NCBI GenBank assembly: GCA_050289485.1
Contig: JBNKFV010000015.1
Location: forward strand, 62,001-126,000
Direction of reading: 5' to 3'
DNA length: 64,000 nucleotides
Source of the DNA: JBNKFV01 sp050289485
GTDB taxonomy: Bacteria > Pseudomonadota > Gammaproteobacteria > Pseudomonadales > Cellvibrionaceae
This document shows, piece after piece, positions 8,195 to 17,676 of this stretch. Each line of letters opens with the position of its first letter. Position 1 is the stretch's first letter. The position numbers and the translations under genes are program-made. The notes beneath the pieces are model-generated. The model did not search any database. It had not been told where the DNA came from and saw nothing but the letters and a program-made list of their open reading frames with translations.

Positions 8195-9235
8195 ATGCTA
8201 ATCCCTAAACGCCTGCGTGGCGTGTTTTCTAACGACTTGTCTATCGATTTGGGCACCGCAAATACCCTGATTTATGTTCGCGATCGCGGCATTGTGTTAA
8301 ACGAACCCTCGGTGGTTGCTATCCGCAATCACAATGGCCAGAAAATAGTCGAAGCGGTGGGTGTTGAAGCAAAACGTATGTTGGGCCGAACGCCCGGCAA
8401 TATCACTGCTATTCGCCCCTTAAAAGACGGCGTGATTGCCGATTTCCAGGTAACCGAAAAAATGCTGCAGCACTTTATCAAAAAAGTGCACGAAAGCAGC
8501 TGGTTTCAGCCCAGCCCCCGCGTATTGGTATGCGTACCCTGTTTATCTACCGAAGTTGAAAAACGTGCGATTCGTGAATCGGCCATGGGTGCTGGCGCAC
8601 GCGAAGTACGCTTGATCGAAGAGCCCATGGCAGCAGCGATTGGTGCCGGCCTGAAGGTAGAAGAGGCCAGTGGTTCCATGGTGGTGGATATCGGCGGTGG
8701 TACCACTGAAATTGCTATTATCTCGCTCAATGGTGTGGTGTATTCGGATTCTGTGCGCATTGGCGGTGATCGTTTTGACGAGGCGATTGTCAATTATGTA
8801 CGTCGCAACTACGGGAGTGTGATTGGCGATGCAACCGCTGAGCGCATCAAGCAAGAGGTTGGCTGCGCTTATGCTGGCAGTGAAGTGCGTGAAATCGACG
8901 TACGTGGCCGTAACCTGGCAGAAGGTGTGCCCCGCAGTTTCACGCTTAACAGCGATGAAATTCTGGAGGCATTACAGGATCCTTTAGCGTCTATCGTGCA
9001 GGCCGTCAAAGGTGCGCTGGAGCAATCGCCACCTGAACTGGCTTCTGATATTGCTGAGAGTGGTATTGTGCTGACAGGCGGCGGCGCCTTGCTGCGCGAT
9101 ATTGACCGTTTGCTGGCAGAGGAAACAGGGTTGCCGGTAATTGTGGCAGAAGACCCTCTAACGTGTGTTGCCCGTGGCGGCGGCCGCGCCATGGAGATGA
9201 TGGATCGACGCAGTATCGATCTGCTGTCCAGCTAA
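8195..9235 (+). CDS. mreB: Rod shape-determining protein MreB
   Basis: MreB is the bacterial actin that polymerises on the inner membrane and guides cell-wall elongation, holding MreC, MreD, RodZ and the elongation synthases together. The 346-residue length is typical. Actin-fold motifs are visible in order: phosphate-1 DLGTANT (18-24), phosphate-2 VVDIGGGTTEIA, and the adenosine motif IVLTGGGALLRDID. The N-terminal hydrophobic MLIPKRLRGVFSND may help membrane binding. It is the first gene of mreBCD, followed by maf, rng and yhdP on the same strand, and is divergent from gatCAB. Confidence 0.98.
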   Translation: MLIPKRLRGVFSNDLSIDLGTANTLIYVRDRGIVLNEPSVVAIRNHNGQKIVEAVGVEAKRMLGRTPGNITAIRPLKDGVIADFQVTEKMLQHFIKKVHESSWFQPSPRVLVCVPCLSTEVEKRAIRESAMGAGAREVRLIEEPMAAAIGAGLKVEEASGSMVVDIGGGTTEIAIISLNGVVYSDSVRIGGDRFDEAIVNYVRRNYGSVIGDATAERIKQEVGCAYAGSEVREIDVRGRNLAEGVPRSFTLNSDEILEALQDPLASIVQAVKGALEQSPPELASDIAESGIVLTGGGALLRDIDRLLAEETGLPVIVAEDPLTCVARGGGRAMEMMDRRSIDLLSS

Positions 9236-9327
9236 ACGCCAGTATGACAAAAATGCTGAATGGCTGTAGGGCGTGCTCTGCAGCCATTGTTTCCAGCAGG
9301 CCGTTCAAATAAGTGTCAACAGGCTCT

Positions 9328-9344
9328 AGGGAGTCGTAGTTATT
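9328..9344 (+). promoter_or_regulatory. Ribosome-binding site and probable ATT start of mreC
   Basis: AGGGAG at 9328-9333 is followed after 8 bases by ATT at 9342-9344. An in-frame TAG at 9327-9329 rules out a start further upstream, and between it and the conserved N-terminus there is no ATG, GTG or TTG. The spacing is ideal for translation starting on ATT, a rare start codon known from infC and pcnB in E. coli. Confidence 0.7.
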
Positions 9345-10238
9345 AAACCCCTGTTTACGAAAGGTCCCTCAACGTTTTCTCGCCTGATTTTTTGGGGTGG
9401 GCTGGCCCTCGCCCTGATTCTTGTCAACGTGTTCACCCCCTGGTTAACCCCGGTACGCTCAAAAGTCGATATGCTGGCGGTACCTTTTTACTGGGTAGCG
9501 GATTTGCCAGACCGCTTCGGCGATTGGGTGGCTGAAACCTTTGTCGATCGCAGTGACCTCATTGAAGAAAACCAGGCACTCAAAGAAGAGTTGCTGATTT
9601 TGCGCCAAGAGCAACAAAAACTGGCTGCGCTGGCGGTGGATAACGCTAATTTACGTCAGTTGATGAACTCTGCGGATTTGGTGGAAGACCGCGTACTGAT
9701 CGCCGAGCTTATCGGCGTGTCGCCAGATCCACTTACTCACACGGTAGTGGTCAATAAAGGTTCCAGCCATGGTGTGTATGTGGGGCAGCCATTATTAGAT
9801 GCCTACGGGCTGATGGGCCAGGTGATTTCGGTTACGCCTTTTAGCAGCCAGGTTCTACTGATTACTGACAGCGCTCACGCGATTCCTGTAGAAGTGAATC
9901 GCAATGGCTTACGTGCCGTGGCTGAAGGTATAGGCGATTTGTATTCTCTGCGCGTACCTCATGTGCCGAATACGGCAGACATAGTGGAAGGCGACCTGCT
10001 CGTCAGCTCGGGGCTGGGGCAACGTTTTCCCCGCGGTTATCCGGTAGCTGATGTGGTAAAGGTGGTACGCAATCCGGGACAGCCATTTGCCACGGTTGAA
10101 GCCCGCCCAAGAGCGCAGTTAAACCGTAGTCGGCATGTGTTACTCGTGTTTAGCAGTCGTCCTAATGTGCTGGGAGCGTCGCAACCTGCCGAGGAGAAAG
10201 CGCCAAAAGTGAAAGCCGAGGACACGGTAGATGAATAA
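9342..10238 (+). CDS. mreC: Rod shape-determining protein MreC, probable ATT start
   Basis: MreC is a bitopic inner-membrane protein whose periplasmic part links MreB/MreD to the elongation peptidoglycan synthases. Read from ATT 9342 the protein has 298 residues and begins (M)KPLFTKGPS, matching the MKPxFxxGPS start of the family, then a membrane helix at about residues 14-32. A coiled coil follows (about 65-105, LIEENQALKEELLILRQEQQ), then the two-lobed beta domain (about 115-270) with TDSAHAIPVEVNRNGLRA. The first usual start codon is GTG 9429, but starting there would remove the membrane helix. The gene lies about 106 bases after mreB and overlaps mreD by 8 bases. The ATT start is inferred; a sequencing error at that base is the main alternative. 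Confidence 0.9.
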   Translation: MKPLFTKGPSTFSRLIFWGGLALALILVNVFTPWLTPVRSKVDMLAVPFYWVADLPDRFGDWVAETFVDRSDLIEENQALKEELLILRQEQQKLAALAVDNANLRQLMNSADLVEDRVLIAELIGVSPDPLTHTVVVNKGSSHGVYVGQPLLDAYGLMGQVISVTPFSSQVLLITDSAHAIPVEVNRNGLRAVAEGIGDLYSLRVPHVPNTADIVEGDLLVSSGLGQRFPRGYPVADVVKVVRNPGQPFATVEARPRAQLNRSRHVLLVFSSRPNVLGASQPAEEKAPKVKAEDTVDE

Positions 10239-10722
10239 TCGCCGGGGGCATCACAACTTTTGGGTTGTTTGGATGGGGTTTGTGTTTGCCTATCTGCTGG
10301 CGATATTTCCTCTGTCGGGCTCGTTGTTGTGGCTGCGCCCGGAATTCGTCGCCCTGTTGGTGATTTTCTGGACGTTAGAGCTGCCGCATGATTTCGGCGT
10401 ACTGGCCGCGTGGCTGATCGGCTTGGGGCAGGATATCGTTGAAAATGCGGTGTTGGGGGAGCATGCCTTGGCGCTGAGTATTATTGCGTACGTGTGTTTG
10501 ATGTCATACCAGCGCTTGCGCAATTATGCCATTGCGTACCAAACCCTGTGGGTGTTTGTGTTAGTTGGCGTGCATCAGTTATTTTGTAACTGGGTAGCAG
10601 GTTTGGGCGGCCGGTCTGCAGATATCTGGCAATTTCTGGTGCCGGCGCTTGCCTCGGCGGTGGTGTGGCCGGTAGTAAAGCTCATCATGTCTGCGCTGCG
10701 TCTATATTACCGGGTTGCTTAA
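10231..10722 (+). CDS. mreD: Rod shape-determining protein MreD
   Basis: MreD is the integral-membrane partner of MreC in the elongasome. The 163 residues form five or six hydrophobic helices, beginning after a short polar start (MNNRRGHHN). Family-like features are the acidic-loop segment PEFVALLVIFWTLELPHDFG and the GLGQDIVENAVLGEHAL stretch, which corresponds to the conserved GxxxDxxxxxxxGxxA region. The start ATG lies within the end of mreC (ATGAATAA overlap), which points to coupled translation. A 31-base gap precedes maf. Confidence 0.93.
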   Translation: MNNRRGHHNFWVVWMGFVFAYLLAIFPLSGSLLWLRPEFVALLVIFWTLELPHDFGVLAAWLIGLGQDIVENAVLGEHALALSIIAYVCLMSYQRLRNYAIAYQTLWVFVLVGVHQLFCNWVAGLGGRSADIWQFLVPALASAVVWPVVKLIMSALRLYYRVA

Positions 10723-10753
10723 CAAATAACTGGATAAACAGGCAAGTTGAACA

Positions 10754-11386
10754 GTGAACGATACAAGCGCAATACAGTCTCTTCCGCCCCGTTTGTATCT
10801 TGCCTCACGCTCGCCCCGGCGACGTGAAATTTTGACCCAACTGGGGGTGCCTTTTCAGGCCCTGCAGGTGGCGGTTGAAGAACAGTGCCAGCATGCCGAG
10901 GCGCCCTTGGATTACGTGCAGCGCTTGGCTCGCGATAAGGCGCTAGCCGGATTAGTGGCTTTGGGTAATACCGAAGACAGCGCAGCTGTCGTGTTAGGCT
11001 CCGACACCATTGTGATAAGCCCTGCTGGCGATGTATTGGAAAAGCCCGCTGATGCATCTCATGCGGTAGAAATGCTGATGCAGTTGTCTGGGCAGTGTCA
11101 TCGGGTGGTGTCGGCCATTTGCTTGACCAATGGCAACACAACTCACACCCGTTACAGCGAAACGGACGTCATGTTTCGTGAACTAACGCGCCAAGAGTGT
11201 GTCGATTATTGGGCCACTGGTGAGCCAGCCGACAAAGCTGGCGGCTATGCTATTCAAGGCTTGGGTGCAGTATTCGTAACCGCCATAAACGGAAGTTACA
11301 GTGGTGTAGTGGGTTTGCCGGTAGAGACTCTGCTGCCTTTACTGCGCCAGTTTTCAATACCCTGGTGGGTGCCTCTTCAAACCTGA
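10754..11386 (+). CDS. maf: Maf family nucleotide pyrophosphatase (YhdE type)
   Basis: Maf proteins hydrolyse non-canonical or excess nucleoside triphosphates to monophosphates; the YhdE branch prefers dTTP and UTP. The 210-residue protein starts with GTG and has the signature SRSPRRREIL at about 18-27, where most family starts lie within the first 15 residues, so the N-terminus is slightly extended. Other motifs are LARDKA, the catalytic LGSDTIVI, and the C-terminal KAGGYAIQGLGAVFV. Its position between mreD and rng is the usual gammaproteobacterial arrangement. Confidence 0.93.
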   Translation: MNDTSAIQSLPPRLYLASRSPRRREILTQLGVPFQALQVAVEEQCQHAEAPLDYVQRLARDKALAGLVALGNTEDSAAVVLGSDTIVISPAGDVLEKPADASHAVEMLMQLSGQCHRVVSAICLTNGNTTHTRYSETDVMFRELTRQECVDYWATGEPADKAGGYAIQGLGAVFVTAINGSYSGVVGLPVETLLPLLRQFSIPWWVPLQT

Positions 11387-11407
11387 TCAACAAGTTGCAG
11401 TGACGAC

Positions 11408-12880
11408 ATGAGTGAAGAAATTTTAATAAACGTATCGCCCACAGAGTGCCGTGTGTCACTGGTAGAAAACGGGGTGTTGCAGGAAGTCTATATAGAGCGC
11501 ACCCAAAAACGAGGGTTTGTCGGTAATATCTTCAAAGGCAAGGTAGTACGGGTGTTGCCCGGTATGCAGGCCGCGTTTGTTGATATTGGGCTGGAGCGCG
11601 CCGGTTTTATTCACGCCTCCGACATCGTCAATCACTCGCCAGAGGAAAGCACCGGTTCTGTACCAGAAATTCGCGAATTATTGCGCGAAGGCCAAACCTT
11701 GATCGTGCAGGTGATTAAAGACCCCATCAGCACCAAAGGCGCACGCCTTACGACACACCTGTCGATATCGGCACGTTATTTGGTGTATATGCCCAATACC
11801 TCGCATATTGGGGTGTCTACTCGCATTGAGGATGACGGTGAGCGTGAGCGTTTGAAGGAACTGGTGCGTACGACACTGGAAAAAGTGGTGGGCGACGAGG
11901 CCAAGGGCGGCTTTATCGTGCGCACCGTGGCAGAAGGTGTGTCAGCAGACGAACTCGCGGCAGATATACCTTTTCTCTACAAGTTGTGGAGTGATATGGA
12001 GACGCGTATTAAAGAGGCCGCTGCGCCATGCTCCATTTACGAAGACTTGCCCCTGTTTATGCGCACCATGCGCGATCTGGTGCGGCCACACATCGAAAAA
12101 GTGCGGGTAGATTCGCGCGAAGCGTTTGCCAGAATGCGCCATTTTGCCGAAAAATATGCACCGGAGATGCTCAACCGTATCGAACATTACCCGGGTGAGC
12201 GGCCATTGTTCGACCTTTACGGCGTTGAAGACGAGCTTCAGCGTGCATTGGAAAACAAAGTGCAATTGAAATCGGGTGGTTATCTCATCGTTGAACAAAC
12301 CGAGGCCATGACCACCATTGATGTGAATACGGGGGCCTTTGTTGGCCACCGCAATCTTGAAGAAACCATCTTCAAAACCAATCTTGAAGCGGCTACTGCC
12401 ATTGCTCGCCAGCTGCGGTTGCGCAATTTGGGTGGCATTATCATTCTCGATTTTATCGATATGGGCGATGTTGAGCATCAGCGCCAGGTATTGCGTACTC
12501 TGGAAAAAATGCTAGAGCGCGACCACGCCAAAACCAGCATTACTGGGGTGTCGGAGCTGGGGTTGGTAGAAATGACGCGTAAACGCACCCGTGAGTCATT
12601 GGGACAGGTGCTTTGTGAGCCGTGTCCGGTCTGTAAGGGGCGCGGTTCGTTAAAATCACCAGAGACAGTCTGCTATGAAATTTTTCGCGAAATTCTGCGT
12701 GAAGCAAGAGCCTACGATAACGAGAAGTTCCTCGTGCTGGCCTCGCAAGTGGTGATCGACCGCTTGCTCGATGAAGAGTCGGCGAACGTGGCAGATCTGG
12801 AAGAGTTTATCGGCCGTGCCATTGAGTTTCAGGTGGAGACCATTTACCACCAGGAGCAATATGACATTATTCTGGTCTAA
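11408..12880 (+). CDS. rng: Ribonuclease G
   Basis: RNase G is an endoribonuclease of the RNase E/G family that matures the 5' end of 16S rRNA and decays some mRNAs. The 490-residue length is that of RNase G, lacking the long C-terminal scaffold of RNase E. An S1 RNA-binding domain occupies about 38-125. The catalytic Mg-binding aspartates lie in TTIDVNTGAF and ILDFIDMG. The Zn-link cysteines are in CEPCPVCKGRG. It begins 21 bases after maf and precedes yhdP by 47 bases, so it is within the mre operon. Confidence 0.97.
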   Translation: MSEEILINVSPTECRVSLVENGVLQEVYIERTQKRGFVGNIFKGKVVRVLPGMQAAFVDIGLERAGFIHASDIVNHSPEESTGSVPEIRELLREGQTLIVQVIKDPISTKGARLTTHLSISARYLVYMPNTSHIGVSTRIEDDGERERLKELVRTTLEKVVGDEAKGGFIVRTVAEGVSADELAADIPFLYKLWSDMETRIKEAAAPCSIYEDLPLFMRTMRDLVRPHIEKVRVDSREAFARMRHFAEKYAPEMLNRIEHYPGERPLFDLYGVEDELQRALENKVQLKSGGYLIVEQTEAMTTIDVNTGAFVGHRNLEETIFKTNLEAATAIARQLRLRNLGGIIILDFIDMGDVEHQRQVLRTLEKMLERDHAKTSITGVSELGLVEMTRKRTRESLGQVLCEPCPVCKGRGSLKSPETVCYEIFREILREARAYDNEKFLVLASQVVIDRLLDEESANVADLEEFIGRAIEFQVETIYHQEQYDIILV

Positions 12881-12927
12881 TAGGCTGTATTTGCCATCAA
12901 GAGCCCGTTGCTGTTGCCACGAACCTT

Positions 12928-15900
12928 ATGTCTAGAGTAATTCGCCGCAGTGTTAAAGTTTTTTGGCGCGCCTGTGCGCTGCTGATTATTGCGGTGGCCG
13001 TGGCGGTGCAGCTGGGCCGAGTGTTTTCGCCCCAGTTGGCTGAACAAAAAGACTTTTTTGAAAACTGGCTTTCCAATATGCTCGGTGCTCAGGTGAGCAT
13101 GGGCACGGTGTCGGCCAATTGGACCGGCTTATTGCCAAAGATACAGGTGTCGGAGTTGTCGATTCGTGTGGACGATGTCTCCGACCCAGAGCCCCTCATC
13201 GCCCAGCGCGCGCTGATTCAACTGGATCTTTCCGAAACCTTCTGGCAGCGCCAGCTGATCTGGAAGCAACTGGAATTACAGGGTGTAAAACTCGTGCTAA
13301 GGCAGGATGCAGAGGGCACCTGGAGTCTGCCAGGGCTGCCGTTGCGCGATCCCAATGCCGAGAAGGCCAACTGGCTGGCAGATTTTGATCCCCTTAACAT
13401 GTTGTTACGCAGTGGCCGAGCAGAACTCACTGACAACCAGATTTCACTGCAATTTGCCGACGGCCGTATCAGCCACTTGAACTTGCCGGAAATATTGCTG
13501 GAAAACGACAGTACCGATTTTCACCGCATTTCTGCCGACCTCGACGTAGATGGTATTGACCAGAGTTTGCATTTTATAGCCGAAGGCCTGGGCAACCCCC
13601 GCAAGCGCGATTTTATTGGCCGTGGTTATGTGGCTATGCAGGAGTTTCCTGTAGGTCGGGTGTTACAGGCAATGCCTCACGATACCAGTGAAACGGCCCT
13701 GGTATTAAAAAAACAAGGCGAAGCCCTGTTGGATCTGGAAGTGTGGCTTAACTGGAAAAAAAATAACCCGATTGAGCTAACTGGCAGGTTGTCTCTGCGC
13801 AGCGATAATGCCGAACTGGAGACCGGCCTGCGCTTACCTGAACAGGTGACTACCGAATTTGCGGGGCAATGGAATAGTGCCAGCAACTGGCGGCTGGATG
13901 TCCCGGTATTCACCAGTGAGTGGGCTGGCGCTACACTGGTTGATCAGGCGCTTAAACTGTCATACACCCATGCTGGATTACAAGTTTATATGCCGCAGTT
14001 GCCATTGGCAGCTTGGTGGCAGGCGGTTAAGTACGCCAATGTATTGCAGGGAGAGCGAGCTGAGCGAGTCAACAATATTCTCGATACGCTCAATCCGCAG
14101 GGTACGCTACGTGCTTTGAAGGTGGTGGTGCCGACGGACAATTGGCGAGCATTGTCGATCACCGCTGCCGCCGATAATCTGACAGTCGACAGCTGGCGCG
14201 GTGCACCGGCACTCACGCAAGTCAGTGGCTATATTTCATCGGGCCTGATGCAGGGCAGTATTGCCCTCGACAGCAGCGATGGCTTTAGCATGTATTACCC
14301 CAAGGTGTATGCCGATCCCATGGCGTTTCAGCAGGCGCATGGTACCGTAGGCTGGCGACTCCGCCCCGATGAGAATAGTGTCTATGTGTACAGCTCTCAT
14401 TTGTCGTTGGTAGACGATGATGGCGAAGTGGACGGTGTATTCAAACTCTACTTGCCTTGGAAGCGTGGCACGGCGCCATCTGATCTTACTTTGCAGATTG
14501 GTGTCACTAATAGTCTGGCGCGTTACCACAAAAAATATGTGCCGATGATTCTCCCCGATAGCCTGCTCAGCTGGCTGGATAAGAGCATCGTTGCCGGCAA
14601 AGTCAAGCAGGCGGGTTTTTTCTATCGCGGCCGTTTAAAAGGTGAGCCAGCGGAACGGGCAATACAGGTTTACGTTGATGTAGACAATGGGCGCTTAAAG
14701 TTCCATCCCGATTGGCCCGAAATCACCGATATTCGCGGCCAGCTGACAGTGGATAACGGCACCGTGACGGCAGCGGTAGATCGCGGCCAAATATTTAATA
14801 CAGAGCTGTCGGAGGGCCGCATCGCGGTTGTGCCAAACCCCCGGGGTGAAAAGGCACTATTGCGGGTGGAGTCGCAATTGAATGGGCCGGCGGCTGATGG
14901 TTTTAATCTGGTGCGCAACCATGTACTGCCTATGACCGGGAGTGACGACAATATTCTTAAACGCTGGGCTATGCAGGGGCAGATGCGTGGCAGCATTGAC
15001 CTGAGTGTGCCACTGCATGCTGGCGAGCCTGGCCACCGACAAAATATCGAGGTTCAGCTGACAGAGGCCAATTTGGCGATGCCTGAGCTTGATCTGGTAT
15101 TTGATAATCTCGCGGCAGAGTTACGCTATACCAACACCGGTGGCTTACAAGCTGACAATCTGAGCGCCAGCCTCTGGGGGCAGGCACTCACGGGTAATAT
15201 TGAGAGTAAGCCGACAGCCAAAGGCAGTACTAAACAAGATATGGCGGTGACAGTAACGGGAACATTTTTGCCGGAACAACTGGCGGAATGGACCCTCCGA
15301 CCAGAGCTCTTGTTTCTTCAAGGTGATGTACCCCTTAAAACCGTCGTGAGGGTGCCAGGCCACAAAGCCGAGGGGAATGCGGATGTGCTGGTAAACGTAT
15401 TCTCTAACCTAAAAGGTGTAGCAGTAAACCTACCTGGCAGGTTGGCCAAACCAGCGAGTACTCGCGTGCCCTTAGCAGTAGATATTCCGGTTAACGGTTC
15501 GCGCATTGACTACCAGTTCAGCTACGGTGACTACGTAAAAGGCCATTTTCTGCAACGCGAGGGCGTACTGGAAAAAGGCGTGCTGGCGTTTAACCAGCCG
15601 GTGAATTTGCCGGTAGACCCTCAGATTTTGTTTACCGGTGAGCTTGCAACGGTAGATCTGGCAGAGCTGCAGGCTCTGCAGCATACCTATGCCGACTACA
15701 GCGCGCGTATTGATACCTTAAAGCGGCTAAAACAGGTCGATACTGCAAAGCTGGCAGGTGCAGAGCCTGACGCAGAGCCTGGCAGTGTTGTCTCTCCACC
15801 CTTGCCACAGGCGTTGGATCTGCGCTTGGGGCGCGTCGTATTGAAAGATCTTGAACTGGAAAATCTCAATGTCAGTGGCGAGGCTGTTGATCGCGGTTGG

Positions 15901-17115
15901 CGCTTGCAGTTGCAGAATACGATGTTGGCTGGTGACGTTGCCTGGCTGGCCGACCGCCCGCTTGAGGTAGACCTGGATTATCTGCGCTTCCCCGCACCGG
16001 TGAGCGCAGCAAGCTCGGAAGAGCCGATAGCGGCAGGCGCAGTTGCGGATGCGCCTGAAACGCCTCAGGAAAAGCCCGCCCGCGACCCGCTAGCCGACGT
16101 TGATATGGCATCACTGACGGATATGAACTTTTCTACCCAGGAATTCCGGATAGGCGACGAAGACTACGGTAGCTGGTCTTTTCAGTTGCGTAACCACTCG
16201 CAGCCAGGTAGTGAAGAAGTGCTGATTACGCATATTCTTGCCAAACTGCGCGCCACGGAAATTGTCAGCCTGCCTGACCAGCCCGATGGTGCCAGCTTTG
16301 TGTGGCGCAAGAATGAGAGTGGTATGCACAGTGATTTTCAGGGGCGCTTTGTGGTCTCGGGTATGCAAAATTTATTGGTCGCCTGGAAACAGCCGCGGTT
16401 AATGGAAAGCAAAAAGGCCGTGTTTGATGCCAGTTGGCATTGGCAAGGATCGCCAGCAGCCATCAGCCTGTTGGGGTTAGAAGGCTCTTTACAGGTAAAT
16501 ATCGAAGAAGGGCAGTTTATTAAAGGTACCGACACCAATGCCAATTCATTGTTGCGTTTGTTTGGTCTGTTTAATTTCGACAGCTGGGCACGGCGTTTGA
16601 AACTGGATTTTTCCGATCTCTATAGCGAAGGCATGGCCTTCGACACGGTGAAAGGGCAGTTGATGTTTAACCGGGGTCTGGTGCAGATTTCCCAGCCGGT
16701 GGTCGCAAAAACACCGTCGAGCCGTTTGCAGTTGGGTGGTGCTATTGACCTTATCAACGAAACCTTGGATACCCGCCTGGTGGCGACACTGCCGGTAGGC
16801 GGTAACCTCACACTGATTTCGGCGTTGGCGGGTGGCTTACCCATGGCCGCTGGGGTTTACGTTGCCAGCAAGCTGTTTGAAAAGCAGGTGGAGAAGGTTG
16901 CCAGCCTGAGTTACAGCTTGAGTGGTAACTGGAATGATCCAGAAGTACGATTTGAAAAACTGTTTGATGACAAAGCGGCGAAAGAAGCAAGTCGCGACAG
17001 TGCCACTAAAGCTGAGGCGCTGCGCGAGGAAGCGCAGGATTCCCAGCCAACAGCACCGACTACCGACGATAACCTGTCCTCTGAATCCGCGGCTCCGCCG
17101 GCTACTGAACCGTAA
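12928..17115 (+). CDS. yhdP: YhdP family AsmA-like phospholipid transport protein
   Basis: This 1395-residue protein is a member of the YhdP/AsmA-like group, which form long hydrophobic-grooved bridges across the periplasm and help move phospholipids to the outer membrane. A single N-terminal membrane helix (about 14-33, ACALLIIAVAVAVQLG) anchors it. The rest is repetitive beta-rich sequence with the DUF3971-like middle. The AsmA-like C-terminal domain (about 1190-1340) contains GSLQVNIEEGQFI and FSDLYSEGMAFDTVKGQL. The tail after about 1350 is low-complexity, acidic and Ala/Thr/Ser-rich. The last 14 bases overlap, tail to tail, the end of yjgA on the other strand. In pseudomonads this gene is followed by a nitrilase-family gene and tldD, which are absent here. 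Confidence 0.93.
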   Translation: MSRVIRRSVKVFWRACALLIIAVAVAVQLGRVFSPQLAEQKDFFENWLSNMLGAQVSMGTVSANWTGLLPKIQVSELSIRVDDVSDPEPLIAQRALIQLDLSETFWQRQLIWKQLELQGVKLVLRQDAEGTWSLPGLPLRDPNAEKANWLADFDPLNMLLRSGRAELTDNQISLQFADGRISHLNLPEILLENDSTDFHRISADLDVDGIDQSLHFIAEGLGNPRKRDFIGRGYVAMQEFPVGRVLQAMPHDTSETALVLKKQGEALLDLEVWLNWKKNNPIELTGRLSLRSDNAELETGLRLPEQVTTEFAGQWNSASNWRLDVPVFTSEWAGATLVDQALKLSYTHAGLQVYMPQLPLAAWWQAVKYANVLQGERAERVNNILDTLNPQGTLRALKVVVPTDNWRALSITAAADNLTVDSWRGAPALTQVSGYISSGLMQGSIALDSSDGFSMYYPKVYADPMAFQQAHGTVGWRLRPDENSVYVYSSHLSLVDDDGEVDGVFKLYLPWKRGTAPSDLTLQIGVTNSLARYHKKYVPMILPDSLLSWLDKSIVAGKVKQAGFFYRGRLKGEPAERAIQVYVDVDNGRLKFHPDWPEITDIRGQLTVDNGTVTAAVDRGQIFNTELSEGRIAVVPNPRGEKALLRVESQLNGPAADGFNLVRNHVLPMTGSDDNILKRWAMQGQMRGSIDLSVPLHAGEPGHRQNIEVQLTEANLAMPELDLVFDNLAAELRYTNTGGLQADNLSASLWGQALTGNIESKPTAKGSTKQDMAVTVTGTFLPEQLAEWTLRPELLFLQGDVPLKTVVRVPGHKAEGNADVLVNVFSNLKGVAVNLPGRLAKPASTRVPLAVDIPVNGSRIDYQFSYGDYVKGHFLQREGVLEKGVLAFNQPVNLPVDPQILFTGELATVDLAELQALQHTYADYSARIDTLKRLKQVDTAKLAGAEPDAEPGSVVSPPLPQALDLRLGRVVLKDLELENLNVSGEAVDRGWRLQLQNTMLAGDVAWLADRPLEVDLDYLRFPAPVSAASSEEPIAAGAVADAPETPQEKPARDPLADVDMASLTDMNFSTQEFRIGDEDYGSWSFQLRNHSQPGSEEVLITHILAKLRATEIVSLPDQPDGASFVWRKNESGMHSDFQGRFVVSGMQNLLVAWKQPRLMESKKAVFDASWHWQGSPAAISLLGLEGSLQVNIEEGQFIKGTDTNANSLLRLFGLFNFDSWARRLKLDFSDLYSEGMAFDTVKGQLMFNRGLVQISQPVVAKTPSSRLQLGGAIDLINETLDTRLVATLPVGGNLTLISALAGGLPMAAGVYVASKLFEKQVEKVASLSYSLSGNWNDPEVRFEKLFDDKAAKEASRDSATKAEALREEAQDSQPTAPTTDDNLSSESAAPPATEP

Positions 17116-17617
17116 TTTGTTCAAGCACCAAGCGGAACAGCTTGCGCGCGCTGGCGGGTGGCTTATTGTCTTTGCGCTCTTTCGCTGCAGAACGCAACAG
17201 TTGCCGTAGCTGCTGGGCACTGGTTTGAGGGTAGCGATCAAGAAACTCGGTCACTGCGTCATTATTGCCCTCCAGCAGCCGGTCGCGCCAGGCCTCCGCA
17301 GCATGGTGTTGCTGAACATGCTGGTGGTGCTTTTTGTTGAACTGCTCTAGCTGCTCGTTAATGGCGTCGTGGTCAGCATGGCGCAGTAGTTTGCCAATAA
17401 AGCGAAACTGGCGGCGACGCGCCTCATTGTGCTTCATGATCCGTGCCTGGTTAATGGCATCAAGCAGTTCTTCCGGCAGCGACAGGCTTGCCAGCTGGCT
17501 GCTGCTGAGGTCGGCAATTTTTTCGCCAAGTTCCTGCAGGGCTTTCATTTCACGCTTTATCTGGCTTTTGCTGGGGCCAGTTTCTTCTTCAAAATCGTAA
17601 TCGTCGTCGTGATTCAT
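17102..17617 (-). CDS. yjgA: Ribosome biogenesis factor YjgA/DarP
   Basis: YjgA (also called DarP, DUF615) associates with late 50S assembly intermediates near the peptidyl transferase centre. The 171-residue, highly charged, all-helical protein has the family features: an acidic N-terminus (NHDDDYDFEEETGPSKSQ), then KREMKALQELGEKI, then LLDAINQARIMKHNEARRRQ in the middle, and the PQTSAQQLRQLLR region near the end. Its last codons overlap the last 14 bases of yhdP in the opposite orientation. In pseudomonads yjgA lies between tldD and pmbA; neither is here. Confidence 0.92.
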   Translation of the reverse strand: MNHDDDYDFEEETGPSKSQIKREMKALQELGEKIADLSSSQLASLSLPEELLDAINQARIMKHNEARRRQFRFIGKLLRHADHDAINEQLEQFNKKHHQHVQQHHAAEAWRDRLLEGNNDAVTEFLDRYPQTSAQQLRQLLRSAAKERKDNKPPASARKLFRLVLEQITVQ

Positions 17618-17676
17618 GTTGATATCTTAAAACCAAAAAGTTTATCGGTGTGCCTGGTGACGAGGCGTAAACAGCC

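Noticed and set aside
9312..9326. Similar 16-17 base intergenic strings (AGTGTCAACAGGC then T or C then CTA) near 9312 and 52716, considered as copies of a dispersed element
   Set aside because: A 17-base match with one mismatch is expected several times by chance in a window of this size, and only two copies were seen with no common flanks.
11942..12478. Long open frame antisense to rng (178 codons)
   Set aside because: Same reasons: fully within a conserved gene, no domain, no ribosome-binding site worth noting.
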